Assembly (NCBI RefSeq): GCF_001039275.2
Contig: NZ_CP030117.1
Span: forward strand, 5,628,001-5,692,000
Reading direction: 5' to 3'
From: Brevibacillus brevis
GTDB lineage: Bacteria > Bacillota > Bacilli > Brevibacillales > Brevibacillaceae
DNA: 64,000 nt
Both the position numbers and the translations under genes were made by a program. Below are positions 57,201 to 62,639 of the stretch, in pieces; position 1 is the first letter of the stretch; every line of letters starts with the position of its first letter. Below the pieces are notes generated by a model. That model saw only the letters and a list, made by a program, of their open reading frames with translations, did no database searches and was not told the origin of the DNA.

Positions 57201-58013
57201 CCTGATCTGCTTTGTAGCATGAAGAACATTCGTCGCAATCACCAGCTCATAGGCTCCCGGCTCTATGTGCTGCTCCGCTAGGGGTTTCTCCAGATCGAAT
57301 ATTTGACAGGTCAAATACGGATTGTCAGGCCGGTATTCTTTCTCGGCGTGCATAAAAAAAGCGCGGGACAGATCCGTGTAGCAGTACTCCTCAATATTCG
57401 CCTGGTACGGTTTCAGCTTGCGAAAGACCATCGCGCTCGTTCCGCCCGTGCCGGCGCCGATCTCTAAAATCCGGATGCGTACCGATGCGTCCTGACGCTT
57501 TCGTTCTTTTACATAATCGACCACGAAGTCTGCGATCACTTCATTGAAGTAATCCGCGGCCAGATTGTTCTTGTAAATCCCCTCCGTCAGCGCCATGGAG
57601 GCCTGAGGGAATATAACGTCGGTTGCAGGCATTTTGCCCGTAATGATCTCCGGCAGCGCCTTAAGCGTGGCTTCGGCCAAGACGGCCTGCGCTTTAAGAT
57701 TCGGGTCGGCAAGCCACTCCGTTTTTTGTCGGTCCCATTCTGCCCAGATGGTCTCGATATGGACAAGCGATGTATCGTAAACATCGATATTGCCGCCGCT
57801 AACCTCGAGATAACCGTGCCGCGCAAGTGCGGCGACACTTTCTTCCAGCCATCTTTCGTATATCCCGCGCAAGCCGGCAGCTGCTTTTAGCGCATCCATT
57901 GTCGTATTCCGTTCCCTAAACATGCCAATCGATTGCAGTTGACCCCAGAGTAGCCGGCAAAGAAGCGGATCGTTCCACTTCATTTGCAGACTTCCAACCT
58001 TAAATCCCGACAT
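48276..58013 (-). CDS. trans-AT PKS, cMT-ACP-KS-DH-KR-ACP-KS-KR-psiACP (end of M1, M2, start of M3)
   Basis: About 3245 residues. Order: C-methyltransferase 11-360 (SAM motif LEIGAGTGGTS near 182); ACP Ser456; KS 540-958 (Cys702, DTACSSS); DH 1148-1438 (His1179, Asp1349); KR 1441-1855 (Tyr1770, SINWPLW); ACP Ser1924; KS 2019-2458 (Cys2195, DTMCSSS); KR 2677-3139 (Tyr3038 in SNYAAGC, MNWGYWG); carrier-like domain with Pro3204 in place of Ser. The N-terminal cMT-ACP completes the preceding protein's module. The C-terminal half-module is completed by the cMT-ACP of the next protein. There is an in-frame ATG at 58043, but the ATG at 58013 is preceded by AGAAAGGA at good spacing. A third candidate at 57983 aligns with the starts of the two sibling cMT proteins, so the start is uncertain by 10-20 residues. 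Confidence 0.92.
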   Translation of the reverse strand: MSGFKVGSLQMKWNDPLLCRLLWGQLQSIGMFRERNTTMDALKAAAGLRGIYERWLEESVAALARHGYLEVSGGNIDVYDTSLVHIETIWAEWDRQKTEWLADPNLKAQAVLAEATLKALPEIITGKMPATDVIFPQASMALTEGIYKNNLAADYFNEVIADFVVDYVKERKRQDASVRIRILEIGAGTGGTSAMVFRKLKPYQANIEEYCYTDLSRAFFMHAEKEYRPDNPYLTCQIFDLEKPLAEQHIEPGAYELVIATNVLHATKQIRQTLRNAKAALKKNGLLLLNELNDNSLFSHLTFGFLEGWWKYEDAELRIPGCPGLYPETWKRVLEAEGFRHVFFPAEGRHEWGQQIVIAESDGIVRQLEKRPASAGVAEPGGARASSSERLDRIETQHGYPAPLVKVEAANVQDIDQHAISETIRAVIREKLAESLKVSADIIQDDESFADYGVDSILGIHLVRILNEALKVELETTSLFDYSSVNELTAHIQSAYMDVFIHKNVLEPKVEAEAANAVADSVVIDTAEQEQEIACDPMTVEGIAIIGMSGRFAGSETTDELWQHIASGHDLVGPITRWDISSHLAWSGSDACRDGSFLDNIDRFDPMFFNISGLEASYMDPQQRLFLEEAWKTLEDAGYAGSAVSSRQCGVYVGCCGNDYNELFGNHPPAQSFWGNAISVIPSRIAYFLNLQGPAVTIDTACSSSLTAIHLACQALWSNEVEMALAGGVFVQATTRFYENAIRAGMLSPSGRCYTFDERADGFVPGEGVGVVMLKRLKDALADGDHIYGVIRGSGINQDGTTNGITAPSAKSQERLERQVYDRFQLDPQGIQMMEAHGTGTRLGDPIEFQALTRAFRHYTDKEHYCALGSIKTNIGHSVGAAGVAGVMKILLALKHKQLPPSLHAERINSNIRLEGSPFFINKSIRAWETEPGTPRRAAVSSFGFSGTNAHAVIEEAPPHIRRGKRQRSLYLIVLSARTGEQLRRQAERLAAFCRRENGSIFIGDMSLTLLLGRRHFADRLAFLARDTEELLLRLETWLMNGEGPGIYGSDALTKEQREKPDLKQYGNECIAICAAADQDAKFIESLTAVADLYSQGYSLNYEQLFEGCSYNRVSLPTYPFADERYWVNEGESSPHAGAQEALQFSEAFHPLLHRNVSTFAEQRFKSIFTGKEFFLEDHVVHGQRVLPGAAYLEMARAAVQSAVSDGKYSGKKIRLKNVIWAKPITAGAAAVSAEITLTPSTDGDIAFRVYGPAEAETVLCSEGSVCLEEPGEQPRIPIDRLLKECATRSISRTECYETFNRIGVNYGPSHQVMDILLTGQGKALAKLVLPESLAASVQSFALHPSLLDGALQAASCLLLGLDTEVGYQPDTSPPLPFALEELELLNECLPVMWAFARFSSGSGRHNQLPSLDIDLLDEQGNICVRMKGYCARAVEAGARQEDVLFMVPEWRDKAPQPGMANSPVTEHTVILCEPAPMLQASVESAFPGVRCLVLTAEEDAMEQRFSRFAQRIFEETQHLLRQVTGRGVIQIVYTPVSGRELLAGLRGLLKTMRLENPHMSGQLIEISQYDAEYAIVQKLRDNLDHPEDTHIGYQGSRRMVMTLKRRAPGEGTNSRLWKDDGVYLITGGAGGLGIIFAKEIARAVRGATIILTGRAQCDPYKLYEIKNSVSGNADIVYKQADMTRKEEVERLVHAIETEYGGLNGVLHSAGVHADNYLLRKSKDEWNAVLAPKVSGLVHLDEATKHIPLDVFVMFSSVVAWLGNPGQADYSTANAFMDAYAVFRSRLASEGQRKGHTCSINWPLWQEGGMRAGEHAERELAKAIGLIPMSTKAGSRAFDQAMSIGSSNVIVAAGSADRLEQALTGDIQVSSDDVQQYESAMDTLSTEVEERVLLKVREIVSSVIRLPLHRVEADAHMMTFGLDSIIVMQLTGQLERLFGSLPKTLFFEYQNLRDLAKFFIQRHESRCAQLFGDRPQPKVLEEDTRMPEHSAARQTVLLPEKESEIAVPKQRSLPGSAPLDIAIIGVAGRYPGARNMDEFWELLQKGVDCVTEIPKERWDHTPYFHPDKGTTGKTNGKWGGFLEGVDQFDPLFFNISPREAELMDPQERLFLQCVYETIEDAGYTRDSLAGRKGDGESSSVGVFAGVMYEEYQLYGVRETMNGNPVALSGSPASIANRVSYVCNFQGPSVAVDTMCSSSLTAIHFACHSLQRGECDAAIAGGVNVSLHPNKYLLLGQGNFLSTKGRCESFGAGGDGYVPGEGVGAVLLKPLAKAIADGDQIYGVIKGTSINHGGRTNGYYVPNPNAQASAIARALKESGIDARSISYVEAHGTGTSLGDPIEIAGLSKAFGAYTEDKQYCAIGSVKSNIGHCESAAGIAGLTKVLLQLKHRKLVPSLHADTPNPFIDFATTPFQVQRELGEWERPVMVLDGKIEEKPRMAGLSSFGAGGANAHLIVAEYIPDRKRAVHVPKAQRECMIVLSARSEDQLKERARHLLQAVNKDLENDDSFLINMSYTLQVGREAMEERMAIVVRTVEELRAKLIQYVDGQLGIPDLYRGSVKQNRETVALIAVDEDMMKAVGAWMAKGKYAKLLDLWVKGLDIDWSSLYEEGDKPERVSLPTYPFAQERYWLPSVSSTDEQGAFYSLERHTSAPALEPDEKAKVISAEESRSPLAHNGLLVPVWDPAPSTVRNAADRKPYGRTVIIGGTAARVAEIRRHVEDASDVQLHAGETTTELARKLELSGPIGHLIWIAPDDSIEIAQSEAMLEAQREGVLFLFRTLKALLALGYGMKPLRWSIITVRTVQVYRGEAIKPAHASLHGLIGSMAKEYPNWSVCLADMEMDNGWPLEELFALPPDARGDGWAYRSGEWYRQRLMPVRMNKPAATVYKKGGVYVVIGGTGGIGEVWSEYMIRRYQANIVWIGRREKDTGIQAKIDRLAELGPAPRYIQADATDGKAMERAYEEIINRYGRIHGLVHSAIVLLDQSLANMEEERFVAGLRPKTDVSVRMAQIFGHEKLDFVLFFSSMNAFLKQEGQSNYAAGCTFKDAFAQRLATEWPCAVKIMNWGYWGSTGAVSSERYRRRMAQAGIVSIEPGEAMDALESLLAGPFDQLALMKTAAGNEKFGLPIADELEAYPEEDSLSFEHIVNHLRLPAVPKAEASDLLREGESADRLGNSLLRAAASILNVQAEEIEADIPFYEYGFDPVKLAEFSRWISDHYQLAMTSDTLLQQATLGQLEAFLAEQIG
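48282..48497 (-). other. Serine-less carrier-like domain psiACP-2 (Ser to Pro)
   Basis: C-terminal domain with YEYGFDPVKLAEF, in which Pro (codon 48402-48404) replaces the phosphopantetheine Ser. The preceding helix (RAAASILNV) closely resembles the internal psiACP-3 (KAAASILGV), which shows the two are homologous rather than independently decayed ACPs. It follows a WGYWG-type KR and is followed, on the next protein, by a C-methyltransferase. Confidence 0.8.
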
Positions 58014-58023
58014 TAGCAGGCCA

Positions 58024-58031
58024 TCCTTTCT
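58024..58031 (-). promoter_or_regulatory. Ribosome binding site AGAAAGGA
   Basis: An eight-base match to the 16S anti-Shine-Dalgarno complement, ten bases before the ATG at 58013. It favours that start over the ATG at 58043, inside whose reading frame it would otherwise lie. Confidence 0.6.
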
Positions 58032-58062
58032 TTTATTATGCATCGCCTTCGGATATTGGGTA

Positions 58063-61000
58063 TCAGCTCTTGTCAGCGCCGATTCTTATTGCCTCGCGCA
58101 CATATGAACCGATCTGACGCAACGATGCTTGAGCAGACAGCTCGGCCGGCTGCAAATCGATATCATACTGCTGATTTACGGATGTGAGCATTTCGTTAAG
58201 AACGACCGCATCGACCCCGTATTCCTCCAGACGAGTATCCACACCAATTTCACCGAAATCCACTTGAAGCCATTCAGCGGCTAAACCGGATAAGTACGTC
58301 AGCACAGGATCGGCTGTCTCATCGACAGATACCGAAGAAGCTGCTACAGGATACTCCTGCTCCGATGCACTGCGCCTCTTTCGCTCCGATATCAGCCGTT
58401 GGATATTGGACGAGAGCTGTTCCGGATAGTTTGCAATCCATTCATCATGCTTCATATCAATTAGCGGATAAGGCTTTGTTGTTTTGATTAGCATCATTTG
58501 GTCAAACGGCCCAGCAAGGAGCGTCTCCAGTGCGTCCATCGCCTCTTCCGGCTCGATGGAGCCAACCCCTGCTTGTGCCATGCGCTTTTGGTAATGTTCC
58601 GAGGAAACGATGCCTGTTCCTCCCCAGTAGCCCCAGTTTATGACCTTCACTTTGCATGGCCATTCCATCGCCAGACGCTGTGCGAATGCATCTTTGAAGG
58701 TGCACCCTGCCGCGTAATTGCTCTGACCTCCTGGTTTTGCAAAAGAGTTCATGGAAGAGAAGAACAAGACGAAATCCAGTGGTTCCTTTCCGAATGCCTG
58801 TACGATCCGTACGCTCACATCCACCTTTGCCGTCAATCCCGCTGCGAACCGTTCCTCCGACATATTCGCCAAACTTTGATCCAAAAGCACAATTGCCGAG
58901 TGTATGACGCCATGGATCTGTCCGTAGCTGGATTTTATGCTCTCGTACGCCAGTTTCAGTGCCTTCCCGTCCTTTGCGTCTGCTTGGATGTAGCACGGAG
59001 ACGGCCCCAGTTTTGACAGCCGATCGATCTTCTCCTGAATACCGGCGTCAATCTCCCGCCGGCCAATCCAGACGATGTTCGCCTGGTACTGGCGAATCAT
59101 ATATTCGCTCCATGCTTCTCCGATTCCGCCGGTTCCGCCGATTACCGCATAGACTCCTCCCTTCCGATAGGATGTACCTTCGGGTTTGGGGATCTGCGCC
59201 GGGATCATTTTCTGCCGGTACCACTCCCTGGACCGGTATGCCCATACGTCGCCCCGGTCATCAGGCGGCAATGCGATCAACTCTTCAATCGGCCAGGCAT
59301 CCTCCCGCTCCAAATCGGCAAAGCTAACTGACCAGTTCGGATATTCCTTGGCCATCGAGCCGATAAGCCCATGCAGGCTTGCATGAGCCGGCTGAATCGT
59401 TTCCTTCTGGAATACCTGCACCGTTTGGAATGTGATGACGCTCCACTTTAACGGCTTTGCGCCATATCCAAGCATCAGCAGCACTTTGATGATCCGAAAC
59501 AGGAACAGCACGCCTTCATGCTGCGCCGCAAGCATCGCATCCGATTCCGCTGACTCTATCGAATCGTCAGGCGCAATCCAAACAAAATGGCCGATCTCGC
59601 CGCACTGCCCCAGCTTTCGTGCCAATACTTCTAGGTCATCCTCCACCTGTAGCTCTACATCCTGCGCATTCGGAATAACCCGCCATATCTTGTCACGGCT
59701 CGCTGCCGAACCTCCAGCTATTACGGTTCGCAGTTTCGGAGCATCCGTTTTACGTGCAGCCGGTGTGATCGGGTCCCATAGCGGCACCATTAATCCCGCA
59801 TATGCCTTTGACGCCTCCGGTTTTGCAGGAACTGAGACGCCGCCTGCGAACCCGCCCTCAAGCGGCCTTAGGACGAAGCCCTTGATGCTCACACAGACGC
59901 TGCCATCCTCATCGCATACATCAATACGGAGACGTTTAGCCTTTTTGCTGTCCTCCGCATCTTCCTGGCTTACAATCGCCCAAGCAGCAGAAGCGCACGG
60001 ACGTATAATTTCGAGCTCTCTCAGCGTAAAAGGTAGCAAGGGCTTGTTACTTTCACCAACGGTCGTTTGTCCCGCATTTGAATAACTGTAAACCGCCGTC
60101 TGCAAAGCGGCGTCCATCATGCTCGGATGAAGAACAAAGTGATTTCGCGTATCGGAAATGGGTTCCGGCAGCAACAGCTTAGCGGCAATAAAGCCGTCCA
60201 TTTGATATAGTTGCTCAATTCCTTGATGAGCCGGACCATAATGAAGACCCATCCCCCTCATACGTTCATAACAGACGAGCGATGGGACGGGGGTTCGCCC
60301 GGATTTTAAGAAATCTTGAATTTGCTGTTTCCTGGTAGCCGGATCAGCCGAACGAAACGAGACATAACCTTCGCAATGAAGAACACGATCTTGCTCTAAT
60401 TCACCGGATACGCTGTACACTTGAAAGCTGCAGCTATCGTCATTTTGCACCGAAAGCGACACATGAACCTCAACGGAGCTATCCGTCACAATAACAGGCT
60501 GCGACCACACCACCCGATTCAGGACGATACGCTTACGCTCACCTAACCATTTTCTGCCGGCCTGTTCAGCCGCCTCGCGAACCATTTCCAAGTAAACGAC
60601 ACCTGGTAATACACGCTTCCCGGCGACGACATGATGAGCGAGAAAAAATTCCTCTCCTGTGAAAACCGAAGTGTAACGAACCCCAGCAAAGTCCGATGTG
60701 TTCCGATGCAGTACAGGATGAAGCTCACCTATACCTCCGCTGCCTGACGTCGGCACAATGGCAGATTCCGGAGTACTGCCCGTAATCCAGTATCGGTCTT
60801 TGGTAAAAGCATAGGCAGGCAGTCGAAGTCTGTTCAGGTCCATTCCTTCAAAGAGCGCCCATGCATCGAAGTCATAGCCCTTTACATACAGCTCTGCCAA
60901 AGCCGATATTTTCTCCCGATACTTTTGCGTATCATTCACACATTCACTGAGCTCCCGGATCAGTAGTCCTGCCAGCTCTTGAAAAAGCGCACTTTTGGTC

Positions 61001-62622
61001 TTTTCTATTTTGGATGCTTCTTGCTTCAAAAATTGCTGTGCTTCTTCCCTGTCGGACAGCAGCTCCTTTAAACGACCTTTAAGCTCCTCCACACTTTGAG
61101 CCGCGATAGCGGTACGAATGCCAAAATGCTGCTTGCGCAACAGCAAGGCGGCACTTAGGTCCGCGGCTTCGCACTCGCTTCCTTCGCTGTCCAACCATGC
61201 GACTAACGTCTCTAGCGATAGAAGAAGCGATTTTTCAGACTTTGCGGAAAAACAAAATAGATGGCATGGCAATCCATGCTGCGCCATCTTGCGAGACGGC
61301 CGCTGCGGCGCTTCCTCGATCAGCACATGCGCATTCGTCCCTCCGAAGCCGAACGAGCTTACGCCGGCTCTTCTCGGAAGCGGCTGTTGATTATGATCCA
61401 GAAGCGGCTCCCATTCCCGCGGCCGGTCCACCATATAGAAAGGAGTCCCGGTTAATTCAACCCGATGGTTCAACGTTTTGAAATTTTGTAATCCAGGGAG
61501 TGTTTTGTGCTTCATGGAAAGCAGCACTTTAATCACGCCCGCGATGCCTGCTGCGGATTCGGCATGCCCGATACTTGTTTTGGCTGAACCAATGCCGCAA
61601 TAACGATGACTAAGCGGCTTATCCATCTCTGCTTCGAGTTTTTGAAACGCAAGCGTAAGGCCCTGAAACTCAATCGGATCGCCTTTAGGCGTCCCGGTGC
61701 CGTGTGCCTCCATATAATTCACCTGATCCGGCGTTAGACCCGCTTTGCGGAACGCCTCCTCGATGACTTCAGCCTGCGCCTGTGCATTCGGATAAGTTAA
61801 GGTGTGTGTCTTGCCGACATGATTCACTGCGCTTCCTTTAATGACGCCATAGATTAAATCGCCATCCTTTTCCGCCAGTGCCAAGGGCTTAAGCAAAATA
61901 AGACCGGCGCCTTCACTGCGGACATAGCCATCCGCGTTATCATCAAACGTTTTACAGGAGCCCGTAGGTGACAGCATGCCGGTTCTGGAAAATGAAATAT
62001 GGCGGGTCGGAGTCAGGATCAAACTGACGCCACCCGCCAAAGCCATGCTGCATTCACCGGTCTGCAGCGATTGGACCGCCAAATGAATCGCTTGCAGCGA
62101 ACTTGAGCATGAGCTGTCCACTGAAAGGCTGGGCCCTCTCAGATTCATAAAATGGGATATTCGATTCGCGATAACAGTAGCTGCGGTTCCCGTCGAATAA
62201 TGAGCTTCAATAAGGCTGGAGGGCCTCTCCTGCAGTTCCTTGTAATCCAAGTTGAACACGCCGATATAGACCCCTGTCTTGCTGCCCGATAACGTTGACG
62301 GGACGATCCCGGCATCTTCAAGACACGACCAGGAAAGCTCAAGCATCATCCGCTGCTGCGGGTCCATCACCTCCGCCTCTCTGGCCGATATGCCGAAGAA
62401 CGCGGCATCAAAAGCGTCTACATCGTCAATAAAGCCGCCCCATTTGCTGTTGGTCTTCGCATATTCAACTTTCGGATCTCCCCAATAGTCTCTCCAGTCC
62501 CACCGCTCCTTGGGAATTTCCCGGATGGATGAACGGCCCTCGATCAAATTGGACCAGTATTCATGATAATTCCGCGCTCCAGGTAGTCTGCAGGACATCC
62601 CGATGATTGCTATATCACCCAT
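58063..62622 (-). CDS. trans-AT PKS, KS-DH-KR-psiACP (first half of module M1)
   Basis: About 1519 residues. KS residues 3-437, with Cys172 in an unusual DSSCSSS motif and both catalytic histidines present (EAHGTGT, TSIGHAES). DH about 633-918, with HVVAGKRVLP (His664) and HPSMMDAALQ (Asp837). KR structural plus catalytic halves about 941-1391, with GGTGGIG and Tyr1303 in SNYAAGC, where the usual Asn four residues after Tyr is Cys. A carrier-like domain, about 1438-1512, reads GVDAVVLNEM, with Ala1472 replacing the phosphopantetheine Ser. The module therefore has no usable carrier of its own; the next protein opens with a methyltransferase and a normal ACP, which should complete it. The start is the ATG at 62622, with AAGGAG six bases upstream. 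An upstream in-frame TTG at 62643 has no comparable ribosome site. No AT domain is present. Confidence 0.93.
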   Translation of the reverse strand: MGDIAIIGMSCRLPGARNYHEYWSNLIEGRSSIREIPKERWDWRDYWGDPKVEYAKTNSKWGGFIDDVDAFDAAFFGISAREAEVMDPQQRMMLELSWSCLEDAGIVPSTLSGSKTGVYIGVFNLDYKELQERPSSLIEAHYSTGTAATVIANRISHFMNLRGPSLSVDSSCSSSLQAIHLAVQSLQTGECSMALAGGVSLILTPTRHISFSRTGMLSPTGSCKTFDDNADGYVRSEGAGLILLKPLALAEKDGDLIYGVIKGSAVNHVGKTHTLTYPNAQAQAEVIEEAFRKAGLTPDQVNYMEAHGTGTPKGDPIEFQGLTLAFQKLEAEMDKPLSHRYCGIGSAKTSIGHAESAAGIAGVIKVLLSMKHKTLPGLQNFKTLNHRVELTGTPFYMVDRPREWEPLLDHNQQPLPRRAGVSSFGFGGTNAHVLIEEAPQRPSRKMAQHGLPCHLFCFSAKSEKSLLLSLETLVAWLDSEGSECEAADLSAALLLRKQHFGIRTAIAAQSVEELKGRLKELLSDREEAQQFLKQEASKIEKTKSALFQELAGLLIRELSECVNDTQKYREKISALAELYVKGYDFDAWALFEGMDLNRLRLPAYAFTKDRYWITGSTPESAIVPTSGSGGIGELHPVLHRNTSDFAGVRYTSVFTGEEFFLAHHVVAGKRVLPGVVYLEMVREAAEQAGRKWLGERKRIVLNRVVWSQPVIVTDSSVEVHVSLSVQNDDSCSFQVYSVSGELEQDRVLHCEGYVSFRSADPATRKQQIQDFLKSGRTPVPSLVCYERMRGMGLHYGPAHQGIEQLYQMDGFIAAKLLLPEPISDTRNHFVLHPSMMDAALQTAVYSYSNAGQTTVGESNKPLLPFTLRELEIIRPCASAAWAIVSQEDAEDSKKAKRLRIDVCDEDGSVCVSIKGFVLRPLEGGFAGGVSVPAKPEASKAYAGLMVPLWDPITPAARKTDAPKLRTVIAGGSAASRDKIWRVIPNAQDVELQVEDDLEVLARKLGQCGEIGHFVWIAPDDSIESAESDAMLAAQHEGVLFLFRIIKVLLMLGYGAKPLKWSVITFQTVQVFQKETIQPAHASLHGLIGSMAKEYPNWSVSFADLEREDAWPIEELIALPPDDRGDVWAYRSREWYRQKMIPAQIPKPEGTSYRKGGVYAVIGGTGGIGEAWSEYMIRQYQANIVWIGRREIDAGIQEKIDRLSKLGPSPCYIQADAKDGKALKLAYESIKSSYGQIHGVIHSAIVLLDQSLANMSEERFAAGLTAKVDVSVRIVQAFGKEPLDFVLFFSSMNSFAKPGGQSNYAAGCTFKDAFAQRLAMEWPCKVKVINWGYWGGTGIVSSEHYQKRMAQAGVGSIEPEEAMDALETLLAGPFDQMMLIKTTKPYPLIDMKHDEWIANYPEQLSSNIQRLISERKRRSASEQEYPVAASSVSVDETADPVLTYLSGLAAEWLQVDFGEIGVDTRLEEYGVDAVVLNEMLTSVNQQYDIDLQPAELSAQASLRQIGSYVREAIRIGADKS
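58087..58311 (-). other. Serine-less carrier-like domain psiACP-1 (Ser to Ala)
   Basis: The domain has the ACP length and the helix pattern around EEYGVDAVVLNEM, but Ala (codon 58207-58209) sits where phosphopantetheine is attached in active ACPs. It is the last domain of its protein and follows a WGYWG-type KR. The next protein starts with a C-methyltransferase. It cannot carry an acyl chain by the normal mechanism; a structural or docking role is inference. Confidence 0.8.
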
Positions 62623-62628
62623 AACGTT

Positions 62629-62634
62629 CTCCTT
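62629..62634 (-). promoter_or_regulatory. Ribosome binding site AAGGAG
   Basis: AAGGAG lies six bases before the ATG at 62622 and decides that start over the TTG at 62643. Confidence 0.8.
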
Positions 62635-62639
62635 CTCAG

